64,000 bases of DNA from Bacteroidales bacterium (GCA_024401335.1 JAKSLH010000014.1:1-64000); one strand, 5' to 3'; counted from the stretch's first letter, positions 7,106-16,695 are shown. Made by a program: numbers and translations. The notes: generated from the letters alone by a model not told the origin.

Positions 7106-9187
7106 CTACTCCCCGTCTTTGCCCGTGTATCTCTTTATGACATTGTAAGCCTTGTGTATGCCGAGCTCACCTGCTTTGCTGAGGTCGTCTGCTCCCTCTT
7201 TCTCGTTGCCGAGGTAGATGTTGATGATGCCTCTATTGAAATAGGCTTCGGCGAAGTCTTTGTTGAGCTCTATGGCTTTGTTTAGCGATTCCATGGCTTC
7301 GGTGTATTGCTTGCGTGCACACTGAACGAGACTCATGTTGTAGTACGCAAACTCAAAGTCGGGAGCTAGTTGCAGCACTTGTCTCAGGTCGCTCATGATG
7401 AGGTCGAAGTCGAGCACGGATAGCTCGCTGCGCATGTTGTTGGCTGGGGTGCCGAGTTGTATCTCTCCCATGTTGTATGTCTCGCTGTCCATAGAGCGGA
7501 TGACTTCCACCATCTTGTATCGGGTAGCCGCTCTGTTGAAATAGGCATTGACATCAAATGAATTCTTGAGTATGCAGACGTTGAAGTCATTGATGGCGTT
7601 GTTATAGTTCATTACGGTGTTGTAGAGGGTGCCTCGAACCATATACAGGTCATAGTTGGTTGGGTGTAGATCTATCTTCTGTCCTATTTCGCGTATCTGG
7701 TTGAAGTAGAATAGTGACTCGTTGCCCTCACCGGTATATTCGCGATTGGTTATGACGAGTGGACGGCTATAGACTTTGTTGTTGTTGAACTGCTCTACAC
7801 TCTTTTCGTAGTAATGGGCCTTAGGCAGTATCGTGTCGCTGGAGAAGAAGCTGAGTTCGAAGACTGGCTCAAGGTCAACAGCGATGTCTCTGTCCTGCAC
7901 GCGACCTCTTATCTGGTCTGCGTCCTGGCTCAGTTTGTTGTCGTTGTCGCCAAAGTCGCTTACTACGACCATCTGGTTGTATTTCTTGATGTCGTTGTCG
8001 TTCTTGCTTCTACTGTCTTTCTTCTCTTTCTTGCCGCCTTTCTCTTCATCGTTCTCTTTGCCATTGTTGGCTTTGTCTCCATTCTCAAGCCCCCTCTTGA
8101 TGCGCTCTTGCTCAAAGGTGTAGGCTGTCATGTAGTCGAGCTCAGAGCCTTTCTGGTCGTTGAGGTAACGCTTAACAATGGCTCTCTGATAATATGCTGG
8201 CCCGAAGTCTGGATGTTTGGCTATGATGATGTTGAGGTCTCCTAGAGCGTTCTGTATCTCGCCTGTCTGGATGTATATCATGGCACGGTTGAAGAGTGCA
8301 ATGTCATCGCTGGCGTCGATAGAGAGTACGCGAGTAAAGTCTTCGGCGGCTTTGTTATAGTCTCCTACCTCGGCTCTAAGCATACCTCTGTTGGCGTAAG
8401 CCATTTTGTTCTTGGAGTCTAGTCTCAGCGCTTCGTCAAGGTCTTCAAATGCACCGTTGTAGTCGTCAAGATTGTATTTTGTTATTGCTCGGTTGACATA
8501 TACGTTGGCATCTTGTGGTCTTAGCTCGTGCAGTTTGTTGAAGTCTTTGAGCGCTTCCGCATAATCCTTCATCTGATAGTGGAGCATACCTCTGTAGGTG
8601 AAGGCGTCTGCCGAGTATTTGTTGATGTCTGAAGCCCTGATGAATTCGGCCATGGCGCTTATGGTGTCGCCTTTCTCTACTAGCGCAATGCCTCTATATA
8701 AGATGGCTGGCACGTTGTTCTTGTCGTATTCCAGTAGCTTGTCGTATGCCGCGATTGCCGATTCGTATTCTTTGAGGTTGATGTTGGCGATGCCGCTGTT
8801 GAGCAGCAGGTTCATGTTGTCTGGTTCTAAGTCCAGACCTGCCGTGAAGTCCTTCAGCGCTAAGTCCGACTTCCCTTGTCTCAGGTTTATTATGCCCTTA
8901 AGGTTGTAGGCTCCAATGAGGAACGGATTGATACCTATAGCAACTTCACAGTCGTTGGCGGCGCCGTTGAGGTCGTCGAGGTAGAATTTTGCAATGCCTC
9001 GATAGTAATATGGATCTGCTAGATATGGCTTGACATTGATGACACGGTTGAAGTATTGTATTGACAGCACGTAGTCTTCAAAATATAGTGCATTGCGTCC
9101 TATCGACATTATGCGGTTTGTGTTGATCTGGCAATATGCGTGAAGTCCACATGCCATTAGAATCAAGCATAGCAGTATCTTTTTCAT
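7106..9187 (-). CDS. exported tetratricopeptide-repeat protein
   Basis: A 693-residue protein with a signal peptide (MKKILLCLILMACGLHAYCQ) followed by about ten TPR units from residue 25 to 360, for example YYYRGIAKFYLDDLNGAAND and AYANRGMLRAEVGDYNKAAED. A low-complexity charged linker (NGKENDEEKGGKKEKKDSR) separates these from a second TPR block in the last 200 residues. Such scaffolds assemble envelope complexes. The gene starts 21 bp after the stop of the M23 peptidase gene on the same strand, so the two are probably an operon and may act together at the cell wall. Substrates are unknown. Confidence 0.85.
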   Translation of the reverse strand: MKKILLCLILMACGLHAYCQINTNRIMSIGRNALYFEDYVLSIQYFNRVINVKPYLADPYYYRGIAKFYLDDLNGAANDCEVAIGINPFLIGAYNLKGIINLRQGKSDLALKDFTAGLDLEPDNMNLLLNSGIANINLKEYESAIAAYDKLLEYDKNNVPAILYRGIALVEKGDTISAMAEFIRASDINKYSADAFTYRGMLHYQMKDYAEALKDFNKLHELRPQDANVYVNRAITKYNLDDYNGAFEDLDEALRLDSKNKMAYANRGMLRAEVGDYNKAAEDFTRVLSIDASDDIALFNRAMIYIQTGEIQNALGDLNIIIAKHPDFGPAYYQRAIVKRYLNDQKGSELDYMTAYTFEQERIKRGLENGDKANNGKENDEEKGGKKEKKDSRSKNDNDIKKYNQMVVVSDFGDNDNKLSQDADQIRGRVQDRDIAVDLEPVFELSFFSSDTILPKAHYYEKSVEQFNNNKVYSRPLVITNREYTGEGNESLFYFNQIREIGQKIDLHPTNYDLYMVRGTLYNTVMNYNNAINDFNVCILKNSFDVNAYFNRAATRYKMVEVIRSMDSETYNMGEIQLGTPANNMRSELSVLDFDLIMSDLRQVLQLAPDFEFAYYNMSLVQCARKQYTEAMESLNKAIELNKDFAEAYFNRGIINIYLGNEKEGADDLSKAGELGIHKAYNVIKRYTGKDGE

Positions 9188-9208
9188 TTTGGATATTATG
9201 ATGTTATG

Positions 9209-10876
9209 TTATTGTGCTATCACGCTAAATTTCCATTCCCATTGGGCAATGTTTCCTGCTGCGTCTTCAACGACTGCCTTGAGGTCGTGATTTCCGGCTT
9301 TCAATCCGAGTCTGCCGACGGTTGTGACGAGACGAGCGTTCTTGTAGTCGTATTCGAAGCATTCCCATTTGCCGTCAATATACACATTATATTTCTTAAT
9401 GCCACTCATGTCATCTGAAATTCCTATCATGATGCTGTTTGATGGCTTGAGGTTGGTGCGTGTGTTTTTGGTCTTTATCTTTGGTGCAATGGAGTCAACT
9501 CCTAGAGCAAAGCTGCCCAGGGTCTTTGAGTGTGCCACGATGTTGTTGCCCTCTATGCTGCCTCCTATATATGTCTGTTTGCTCTTGCTGTCAACCTGAC
9601 CAATAAAGAGTTTCCTCCCGAGCTTCTGCATTTCTGAGTCAATAGGAATGCTTATCGTGAATGCCTTCTGGAGTGGAATGCCTTCGTTGCCTACTTTGTA
9701 TATGGCGTTGTCGTTGTTGAGCTGCAGTGAGCTTATCTCTATGTATTCGTCTTTGTAAAGGGCTTCGCGTGGTATGATGACGCTTATGCCAAGTGTGTCT
9801 TTGGCCCATGTCTTGCCCCAATCTACTCTATCGCCTTTGTGTGTGCGTTTGGTCGCTTGTACGTTTGTCTTGCCTACGAGTGTGAAGCTTACTACACGTG
9901 TGTTGCCGTTGTAGTCGTTGAGGATATACTTCATCTTGTGCACTTCGCCCTCTTTTACAACAAGTCGTTCGTGTGTCTTATATGTGTGATTCAACTTGTT
10001 GTTTGGCTCTACAAAGCTTTTCTGCACAAATCTCTTGTTTGTCTGTCTTTCGGCGAAGTCGATGTGGCTGTTGATATATCTTGTCTCGTCAAACGATATG
10101 CGTTCTAGGTCTGATCTGAACATTAGTTTTTCACCGTCGTATAGTTTAATGCCGGTGACTCCGCATGGTCTGTGTCCTGCTATGAAGTAGTCAACAGCGT
10201 GCATGCCAAGTCCTATTTCACCTGCGACATTGATGCTTTTGCCCTCTATGTCTGCTAGTGCGTAATATCTGTCCTGGCATCTTCCTGCCACCTGCGCAGA
10301 GTCGGTCATGCCGAATACCTTGATGCCGTATGCAACAGGGGCCTGTGTGTCGGTTATTGGAATGAGAAACTCCAGAGGGTTGAGTGTCTCCTCGGTCTTT
10401 GTGTCTCGCACTTCAAAATGCAGGTGTGGACCTCCTGAGCCTCCTGTGTTGCCGCTCAAGGCAACAACTTGTCCTTTTTTCACGGGCAGCTGACCCTCTT
10501 TGAGCATGAGGTCGAATTCAAACGACTGCTTCTTGTATTGTTCTTTTCTTACTACAGAGTCGATCTCGCCAACGTATGCAGATAGATGTCCGTAGAGTGT
10601 CGTGTGCCCGTCAGGATGGGTGATGTAAAGTGCATGCCCATAGCCGTATGGCGACACCTTGATTCTCGATACGTAGCCGTCGGCGACTGAATGTACCTCT
10701 ATGCCTATTACGCCTTGTGTTGACATGTCAAGTCCGGCATGGAAGTGGTTGGCTCTTAGCTCTGCGAATGAAGCACTGATGCTTACCGGAATGTTCATAG
10801 GGTATGGATACTTGTCTTCAGCGTGGACTAGTCCGCATATCAAGGCTATTGTCAGAACAACAAAACTTTTCATCAC
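9209..10876 (-). CDS. M23-family metallopeptidase, exported
   Basis: A 555-residue protein with a signal peptide ending at GLVHAED. The LytM/M23 core follows directly: NHFHAGLDM (zinc His and Asp, about residues 44-52), the glycine-rich AVADGYV and GHALYITHPDG segments, and the second metal site GGPHLHFEVRD at about 155-165. M23 enzymes cut peptidoglycan cross-links. The remaining 370 residues look like several beta domains, ending with an Ig-like YNVYIDGKWE region and AVVEDAAGN. The key His/Asp residues are intact, so it is probably active. It is the first gene of a likely pair with the downstream TPR protein. Confidence 0.92.
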   Translation of the reverse strand: MMKSFVVLTIALICGLVHAEDKYPYPMNIPVSISASFAELRANHFHAGLDMSTQGVIGIEVHSVADGYVSRIKVSPYGYGHALYITHPDGHTTLYGHLSAYVGEIDSVVRKEQYKKQSFEFDLMLKEGQLPVKKGQVVALSGNTGGSGGPHLHFEVRDTKTEETLNPLEFLIPITDTQAPVAYGIKVFGMTDSAQVAGRCQDRYYALADIEGKSINVAGEIGLGMHAVDYFIAGHRPCGVTGIKLYDGEKLMFRSDLERISFDETRYINSHIDFAERQTNKRFVQKSFVEPNNKLNHTYKTHERLVVKEGEVHKMKYILNDYNGNTRVVSFTLVGKTNVQATKRTHKGDRVDWGKTWAKDTLGISVIIPREALYKDEYIEISSLQLNNDNAIYKVGNEGIPLQKAFTISIPIDSEMQKLGRKLFIGQVDSKSKQTYIGGSIEGNNIVAHSKTLGSFALGVDSIAPKIKTKNTRTNLKPSNSIMIGISDDMSGIKKYNVYIDGKWECFEYDYKNARLVTTVGRLGLKAGNHDLKAVVEDAAGNIAQWEWKFSVIAQ

Positions 10877-10931
10877 TCGTTATCTTATCTGTTTTACATG
10901 TATGATTTTATCTTTCCCTCATTCTAAAATG

Positions 10932-10964
10932 AAAAAGGGCTCCGCCATCTAATGACGAAGCCCG
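10932..10964 (-). terminator. terminator of the Cys-rich lipoprotein gene
   Basis: On the minus strand GCGGGCTTCGTC pairs with GGCGGAGCCC around ATTAGAT and runs into five T residues. It lies 28 bp after the stop of the small gene at 10992. Confidence 0.8.
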
Positions 10965-10991
10965 CTTAGTTCTTTATCCGAACAGCACCGA

Positions 10992-11177
10992 TTACTCAGC
11001 AACTACAGTTGAATCAGCAACTGTTGAATCAGCAACTGCAGCAGAGTCAGCGCAGCACTTTGCAGTGTCAGCGCAGCACTTTGTAGAATCAGCGCAGCAT
11101 GCGTTTTCAGAAGTAGTCTTGCCAGCGCAGGCAACGAACATTGCAGCAACAGCTGCGATAGCGAATAACTTTTTCAT
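10992..11177 (-). CDS. tiny Cys-rich repeat lipoprotein
   Basis: A 61-residue protein. It starts with a lipoprotein signal (MKKLFAIAAVAAMFVACAG, lipid Cys17). The mature 45 residues consist of three CCAD repeats spaced by seven residues (ACCADST, CCADTA, CCADSA) and then AVADSTVADSTVVAE. There are no aromatic residues after the signal, and the composition is almost only A, C, D, S, T, V and K. Paired cysteines next to acidic residues could bind metal or be oxidised, but this is inference. It has its own terminator and a leader AT-rich enough to hold a promoter. Similar small Cys-pair lipoproteins occur in Prevotella-type genomes; their function is not known to me. Confidence 0.75.
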   Translation of the reverse strand: MKKLFAIAAVAAMFVACAGKTTSENACCADSTKCCADTAKCCADSAAVADSTVADSTVVAE

Positions 11178-11371
11178 TTCTTTAGAGTATTAAGTTGTTA
11201 GTACTTAGCGTTTCTTGTCTTTTAAATCGACACACAAAATTACTACAAGCTTGGTTATTAGCAAGTGTCTCCGCGTTAAAACTTTGTTAAATAATTAGGT
11301 TGAAAATCAAATAATAATTTAATCGTGAGAATTGGGGTGTCAAGCAGCTGAAAATGTTGCCTTCGTCTTGC

Positions 11372-11506
11372 CTATATCTCCACGTCTTTCATGTCTATAT
11401 AGCCAAACTGTATCACGTCGTCAAACATGAAGGATAGCCTGTCGTTGTGTTCGTCATAGATAACGTCTGTGATGTCATAGCCTACGTTGAGTGTGGCGAC
11501 ATCACG
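11372..11506 (-). pseudogene. 3' end of a decayed protein gene
   Basis: The minus-strand frame between a stop at 11507-11509 and the stop at 11372 reads DVATLNVGYDITDVIYDEH, then NDRLSFMFDDVIQFGYIDM, then KDVEI. It has the composition and codon use of a real protein C-terminus, but there is no start codon or upstream coding sequence. I do not recognise the family. The rest of the gap 11178-11639 holds only the pyrB promoter and AT-rich sequence. Confidence 0.4.
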
Positions 11507-11586
11507 TCATACTCAAGTCGTAAGCAAAAATAGGAATAATTAGATATAAATGGTGTGTTGCCGTCTAATTATTACTTATCTTTTTT

Positions 11587-11617
11587 TTTGACTTCGATGA
11601 AATCTTAGCTATCTTTG
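11587..11617 (+). promoter_or_regulatory. pyrB promoter
   Basis: TTTG (11587-11590) and TATCTTTG (11610-11617) with 19 bp between them match the Bacteroidota housekeeping promoter exactly. The start codon of pyrB is 22 bp past the box, giving a leader of roughly 15 nt. Confidence 0.8.
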
Positions 11618-11639
11618 CGATGATAAAAAACACCTCATT

Positions 11640-12554
11640 ATGATAAAGAATAAGAGCCTGGTCTCTATCACCGATTTCAGCAAGGAGGAGATACTGCGAA
11701 TAATAGAACTCGCAGCTGATTTTGAGGCAAATCCTAACCAACCCCTCTTGCAAGGCCATGTCATCGCAAGCCTCTTCTTTGAGCCTTCCACTCGAACACG
11801 TCTCAGTTTTGAAACAGCTATCAATCGTCTTGGTGCCCGCGTTATCGGCTTCTCTGATGTGAACGCGACATCTACCACTAAAGGTGAAACGTTGAAGGAT
11901 ACCACTATCATGGTTAGTAATTATGCCGACCTGATTGTTATGCGTCATCCGTTGGAGGGCGCTGCGCGTTATGCTTCCGAAGTTCAAAGCCGTGTGCCTG
12001 TTGTCAATGCAGGAGATGGTGCTAATCAGCATCCTTCTCAGACGCTTCTTGACATGTTCTCTATCTATAAGACACAAGGACGTCTCGACAATCTCAAGAT
12101 AGCTATGGTGGGCGACCTTAAATACGGACGTACTGTTCACTCCCTTTTGCAGGCTATGTCGCATTTCAATCCTACGTTCTATTTCGTTGCGCCTGATGAA
12201 CTCAAGATGCCACAGGAATACAAGACATTCCTTGATGAGAAGGGTATCAAATACGAAGAGCATCACGATATGCAGGACGTTCTGGCCGATGCAGATATAC
12301 TCTATATGACACGCGTTCAGAAGGAACGTTTTGCCGATCTTATCGAGTATGAACGAGTTAAGAATACTTATGTTCTCCGCAACTCGATGCTTGAGGGTAC
12401 TAAAGACAATCTTCGCGTTCTCCACCCACTGCCACGTGTTAACGAGATTGCGTATGATGTTGATCAGAATCCTAAGGCATACTACTTCAAGCAGGCGGAA
12501 AATGGTGTCTATACTCGTATGGCCATTATCGCTTCAATTCTCGGAGTAAAATAA
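11640..12554 (+). CDS. pyrB: aspartate carbamoyltransferase, catalytic chain
   Basis: This enzyme condenses carbamoyl phosphate with aspartate, the first committed step of pyrimidine synthesis. The 304-residue protein has the carbamoyl-phosphate loop [11 protein letters not shown] (about 48-58), the second phosphate site [16 protein letters not shown] for carbamoyl binding, and VLHPLPRV near residue 265. It is followed after 19 bp by pyrI, so the two chains of the regulated holoenzyme are made together. The very short leader leaves little room for attenuation upstream of pyrB. An antisense open frame covering this gene has no protein features. Confidence 0.97.
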   Translation: MIKNKSLVSITDFSKEEILRIIELAADFEANPNQPLLQGHVIASLFFEPSTRTRLSFETAINRLGARVIGFSDVNATSTTKGETLKDTTIMVSNYADLIVMRHPLEGAARYASEVQSRVPVVNAGDGANQHPSQTLLDMFSIYKTQGRLDNLKIAMVGDLKYGRTVHSLLQAMSHFNPTFYFVAPDELKMPQEYKTFLDEKGIKYEEHHDMQDVLADADILYMTRVQKERFADLIEYERVKNTYVLRNSMLEGTKDNLRVLHPLPRVNEIAYDVDQNPKAYYFKQAENGVYTRMAIIASILGVK

Positions 12555-12573
12555 CCATCTCAAATGTAATAAC

Positions 12574-13026
12574 GTGGAAAAGGAATTAAAGGTAAGTGCT
12601 ATCAAAGACGGCACAGTAATCGACCATATACCAGCTAAGAACCTTTTTAAGGTTATATCTCTCCTCGGTCTTGAGAATATAGACAACCAGATTACATTTG
12701 GTACAAATCTCGAGAGTGGGAAATTGGGCCATAAGGCAATAATCAAAGTCTCTGATAAGTTCTTCGAGGATAGCGAGATCAATAAGATTGCTCTTGTTGC
12801 GCCACAGGCTAAGCTCAATATCATAAAGGACTACAATGTCGTTGAGAAGAAGTCGGTTGTTGTTCCCGACGAGATCAACGGCATCGTGAAGTGCTTCAAT
12901 CCTAAGTGTGTCACCAATCATCAGCCTATAGCTACACGCTTCAGCCTTGTAAGCAAGCTCCCTATTGCTCTCAAGTGCCACTATTGTGAAAAGGTGACTA
13001 CTGAAGAACAAATGGTCATCCTCTGA
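12574..13026 (+). CDS. pyrI: aspartate carbamoyltransferase, regulatory chain
   Basis: PyrI binds CTP/ATP and holds catalytic trimers together. The 150-residue protein starts at GTG (MEKELKVSAIKDGTVIDHI), matching family N-termini. The nucleotide-binding domain is followed by a zinc domain with CFNPKC (Cys-x4-Cys) and CHYC (Cys-x2-Cys). All four zinc ligands are present. Its TGA stop overlaps the ATG of the flavin reductase gene by one base (ATGA-type junction), so translation of the two is probably coupled. Confidence 0.96.
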   Translation: MEKELKVSAIKDGTVIDHIPAKNLFKVISLLGLENIDNQITFGTNLESGKLGHKAIIKVSDKFFEDSEINKIALVAPQAKLNIIKDYNVVEKKSVVVPDEINGIVKCFNPKCVTNHQPIATRFSLVSKLPIALKCHYCEKVTTEEQMVIL

Positions 13027-13598
13027 TGAAGCAACATTGGCGTCCTGGCAACCAGCTATATCCGCTTCCTGCTATCATGGTGAGCGTTGGAGATGCACCA
13101 GAGAATTACAATATCATAACCATAGCATGGACCGGTACAATATGTTCCGATCCTGCTATGGTTTATATATCTGTTCGTCCCAACAGATTTTCATACCAAA
13201 CAATAGAACGTACTGGTGAATTTGTCATCAACCTTACTACGCGTGACCTTGTCAGGGCTACCGACTGGTGTGGTGTGAGGTCGGGACGTGACTACAACAA
13301 GTTTGCCGAGATGCACCTGACGCCGGTTGAGTCGCGTTGTGTCAAGGCTCCGTGCATTGCCGAGGCTCCTATATCTATTGAGTGCCGTGTGACACAGAAG
13401 ATCACTTTGGGTACTCACGATATGTTCATCGCTGAAGTTCTTAATGTGCAGGCTGATGAGAAATATATTGATCCGGCGACGGGCACGTTTGACTTGTCGA
13501 AGGCTCATCCTATATGCTACTCGCATGGCAAATACTACGAACTGGGCAAGGAACTGGGCAAGTTCGGCTTTTCTGTTCAGAAGAAGAAAAAGAAATGA
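13026..13598 (+). CDS. flavin reductase-family protein
   Basis: A 190-residue FMN-binding split-barrel protein of the flavin reductase family. It shows the typical VSVGDAPENYNIITIAWTG opening, the SVRPNRFSYQTIERTGEFVINL stretch that contacts FMN, and SKAHPICYSHGKYYELG near the end. Proteins of this group reduce free flavin or use bound FMN for small redox reactions; the substrate cannot be told. The C-terminus is a run of lysines. It is translationally linked to pyrI, although no role in pyrimidine synthesis is known, and precedes the helicase by 37 bp. Confidence 0.85.
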   Translation: MKQHWRPGNQLYPLPAIMVSVGDAPENYNIITIAWTGTICSDPAMVYISVRPNRFSYQTIERTGEFVINLTTRDLVRATDWCGVRSGRDYNKFAEMHLTPVESRCVKAPCIAEAPISIECRVTQKITLGTHDMFIAEVLNVQADEKYIDPATGTFDLSKAHPICYSHGKYYELGKELGKFGFSVQKKKKK

Positions 13599-13635
13599 TA
13601 GGGTAGAGGTGTTACCTGTTTCGGCATAATGACAT

Positions 13636-15666
13636 TTGGCAAAAAAGAAGAATATACCCGATCTTGATCTCGATAATGCTGAGTTTCAGGATGTTTTTGG
13701 ACTTATTCGTGATACGAATTCTTCTGTCTATATGACAGGACGAGCTGGTACGGGTAAGTCAACTTTTTTGCGTTATATTGTCAAACATATAAAGAAGAAG
13801 ACAGTCGTTCTTGCTCCTACAGGAATCGCGGCGGTCAATGCGGGTGGTGTGACGATTCACTCGTTCTTTAAGGTTCCTCTTCATCCCTTTGCGCTTGATG
13901 ATGTCAATTTCACTATCCCTGCGCGTCTCAAGGAACGTCAGAAATACAATAAGGAGAAGATAAAACTGCTCCAGGAGGTAGAGCTTATTGTCATCGATGA
14001 GGTGTCGATGGTCCGTGCCGATCTTCTCGATTTTGTTGACCTCATACTCCGAACATATACCAACAGGCGTAATGTCCCTTTCGGTGGTAAGCAGCTGCTT
14101 CTCGTCGGTGACGCTTTTCAGCTGGAACCTGTCGTGAAGCGTGAGGACTGGGATATCCTGCGCCGCTTCTATACTTCGCCTTACTTCTTTGATGCGCAGG
14201 TCTTTAAACATATTGACCTTGTTCAGATAGAACTGCAGAAGGTTTATCGTCAGCATGAGACGGCTTTTCTGTCTCTTCTCGACCGTGTGCGTGTGAGCAA
14301 GGTGTCGGTTGACGATTTCAATTGCATCAACAGCCGTGTTGTGCCCAATTTCATGCCGCAGGCTGATCAGATGTATATCACTCTTACAACGGTCAAGGCT
14401 ACTGCCGACATGATAAACGACACTAAGCTGGATGAGATAGACCGGGAGCCAGTGACATATAAGGGTACTGTTACCGGTGACTTCCCGGAGTCGTCATTCC
14501 CTACCAATCTGAATCTTGTTCTTAAGGAGGGCGCTCAGGTTGTCTTTGTGAAGAATGACATGGAACGCCGGTGGTATAATGGCACCATTGCGCGAGTAGC
14601 GGCTGTTGAGCCCGATGGCGTATGGGCGGAAGATGAGAATGGTGAGAAGTTCTTTGTCGCAGAAGATGTGTGGGATAATGTCCGCTATAAATATGACGAG
14701 AAGGAGCATAAGGTCGTGGAAGAGGTGCTGGGTTCTTTTAAGCAGTTGCCGCTTCGTCTGGCTTGGGCAATAACGATACATAAGAGCCAGGGTCTTACTT
14801 TCGACCATGTTATCATAGATATCGGACGGGGTGCATTCGCTTGTGGACAGGTGTATGTCGCTCTCAGCCGTTGCCGAACATTGGATGGCATAATACTTCG
14901 CTCTCCGGTGACTCAACGCGATATAATGACCAACAATGGTGTCGTAGCGTTTTCGTCAGAGGCGAACAATAGGATGCTTATAGACAAGCAGTTCTCCGAC
15001 GCTGAGGCGATACAGAACTATAGCGCGGCATCTATTTCATTCCGACAGGGCAATTATGCCGATGCTGTGCGTTTCCTCTTCGACGCTCTTGCTAAGAAAC
15101 CGGAGGATCTGAATAACCCTGTGGCACGACGACTTGTCTCGATGAGGCTGGGCGTAATAGACCGTCTCGATAAAGAGATTAAGCATCTCGTTCGTGATAA
15201 GAAAAAGATCATGGACGCTACTTTCGAGTTCGCTCACGAATATTATCTGCTGGCTGTTGAGTGTAAGCATAAATATGGCGATTCTCGTTCGTCGCGGGCT
15301 AACCTTAATAAGGCTCTTCGTCTCTCGCCGGATTATATCGACGCTCTTGTCTTGAGATGTGAACTTGAGCTTGAGACAGGTGACTATGAGCAGGCTCTGG
15401 CTGATGCGAATGCTGCGGTCAAGGCCGATAAGCGCAACGAAGCGCTTTTGCGTAATAGGGCTCAGGTGCATATAAAGATGCGCAATTATGGTAATGCATA
15501 TAACGACCTTCTTGCTGCGATGAGGTATAATGACCAGGATGCGGTGACCTATCGTCTGTTGTCTGATGTGTGCCATCGTCTTGGCGACGAGGAGGAGTCG
15601 GAGCGTTATCGCAACATAGCCGATGCGCTTGAGGGTAAGACCGATTTTGATGAAGATGATTATTAG
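13636..15666 (+). CDS. Pif1/RecD-like helicase with C-terminal TPR domain
   Basis: A 676-residue SF1B-type DNA helicase. Motif I GRAGTGKSTFL is at about 36-46, Ia VVLAPTGIAAVNAGG at 57-71, motif II VIDEVSMV at about 117-124, motif III GDAFQLEPV, and motifs V/VI in AITIHKSQGLTFD and VYVALSRCR. From about residue 460 to the end there are TPR-like units (SISFRQGNYADAVRFLFDAL, LRCELELETGDYEQALADAN). The start appears to be TTG at 13636; the nearby ATG at 13629 is out of frame. The helicase-TPR fusion suggests docking to a partner protein. It is the last gene of the pyrB transcript. Confidence 0.88.
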   Translation: MAKKKNIPDLDLDNAEFQDVFGLIRDTNSSVYMTGRAGTGKSTFLRYIVKHIKKKTVVLAPTGIAAVNAGGVTIHSFFKVPLHPFALDDVNFTIPARLKERQKYNKEKIKLLQEVELIVIDEVSMVRADLLDFVDLILRTYTNRRNVPFGGKQLLLVGDAFQLEPVVKREDWDILRRFYTSPYFFDAQVFKHIDLVQIELQKVYRQHETAFLSLLDRVRVSKVSVDDFNCINSRVVPNFMPQADQMYITLTTVKATADMINDTKLDEIDREPVTYKGTVTGDFPESSFPTNLNLVLKEGAQVVFVKNDMERRWYNGTIARVAAVEPDGVWAEDENGEKFFVAEDVWDNVRYKYDEKEHKVVEEVLGSFKQLPLRLAWAITIHKSQGLTFDHVIIDIGRGAFACGQVYVALSRCRTLDGIILRSPVTQRDIMTNNGVVAFSSEANNRMLIDKQFSDAEAIQNYSAASISFRQGNYADAVRFLFDALAKKPEDLNNPVARRLVSMRLGVIDRLDKEIKHLVRDKKKIMDATFEFAHEYYLLAVECKHKYGDSRSSRANLNKALRLSPDYIDALVLRCELELETGDYEQALADANAAVKADKRNEALLRNRAQVHIKMRNYGNAYNDLLAAMRYNDQDAVTYRLLSDVCHRLGDEEESERYRNIADALEGKTDFDEDDY

Positions 15667-15743
15667 CATTCCTTAACCCTATAAGTCGTGCTAAACAACT
15701 ACCTTTGTGCCTGTATAATACATGCAATTAGAAAAACGTAACG

Positions 15744-16646
15744 ATGTGGTATTTGTTTGCTCTCGATTCAGCCTTGTGTCTTGGCTTCTATGATGTACTG
15801 AGAAAATATTCCCTTAAAGACAACGCTGTTCTTCCTGTCCTCCTTTGCAGCACACTTAGCTCATCTATCATGATGTTGCCTTTGATGCTGTGCTCGTTTG
15901 GCGGTGTCATAAGTCCTGAGTCATGGCTCTATGTCCCACATATCACATTCCATCAGCACATGATGCTTGTGGTAAAGGCGGCTATCGTTCTCACTTCTTG
16001 GATCTTTGTCTATTACGGACTTCGTAATCTGCCTCTGAGCATTGTGTCGCCAATACGTGCTACGGCTCCTGTCTGGACTCTCATCGGTGCTCTTATAATA
16101 TTCAGTGAGCGACCAAATAGCATACAATGGATAGGCCTTATGGTGGCGTTTCTGTTTTTCTTTCTCTTCAGTTTGGCAGGAAAACGCGAAGGTATCAGCT
16201 TCAAGCACAACCGATGGATATGGTGCGTTGTCATAGGTACGCTCGTTGGTTCGTGCAGCGCCTTGTTTGACAAGTATGTTGTCCGTTACGAGGGCATCGA
16301 TAAGATGGCGATACTTACCTACTACTCATTCTACCAGTTCCTCATCAACATTCCGTTGTTGTTCATCATCTGGTATCCAAACCGCTCATCTCAGCCGTTC
16401 CATTGGAAGTGGACAATACCGTTTATTGGTGTCATCATCATCGTGGCCGACTTCCTCTATTACATAGCCATCAACGACCCAGATAGCCTCATCAGTCTGA
16501 TCTCCCCAATCAGAAGATCCAACTCGATAGTTGCCTTCACAATGGCTGCCCTCATCTTCAAGGAGAAGAATATGCTCCGCAAGGGGCTGTGCCTTCTCGG
16601 AATACTTGCCGGCATTGCAATCATCGTCTGGGGTTCGTCTAAATAG
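15744..16646 (+). CDS. DMT/EamA-family transporter
   Basis: A 300-residue inner-membrane protein with about ten hydrophobic segments in two five-helix halves, as in drug/metabolite transporters. Recognisable signatures are YYGLRNLPLSIVSPIRATAPVWT in the first half and ISLISPIRRSNSIVAFTMAALIF in the matching place of the second half. The substrate is unknown. A TACCTTTG box at 15700-15707 may be its own promoter, 37 bp before the ATG. It ends at the hairpin at 16664-16695. Confidence 0.85.
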   Translation: MWYLFALDSALCLGFYDVLRKYSLKDNAVLPVLLCSTLSSSIMMLPLMLCSFGGVISPESWLYVPHITFHQHMMLVVKAAIVLTSWIFVYYGLRNLPLSIVSPIRATAPVWTLIGALIIFSERPNSIQWIGLMVAFLFFFLFSLAGKREGISFKHNRWIWCVVIGTLVGSCSALFDKYVVRYEGIDKMAILTYYSFYQFLINIPLLFIIWYPNRSSQPFHWKWTIPFIGVIIIVADFLYYIAINDPDSLISLISPIRRSNSIVAFTMAALIFKEKNMLRKGLCLLGILAGIAIIVWGSSK

Positions 16647-16663
16647 AATTCTTATGTATATAC

Positions 16664-16695
16664 AAAAAGCCATCGCGTTTTGCGGTGGCTTTTTT
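16664..16695 (+). terminator. terminator after the DMT transporter gene
   Basis: AAAAAGCCATCGC (16664-16676) pairs with GCGGTGGCTTTTTT around TTTT. The stem is followed by a T run on the plus strand, 18 bp after the stop codon. Confidence 0.85.

Noticed and set aside
11565..12425. 286-residue open frame antisense to pyrB
   Set aside because: It mirrors pyrB codons, has no domain or start context, and pyrB is certain.
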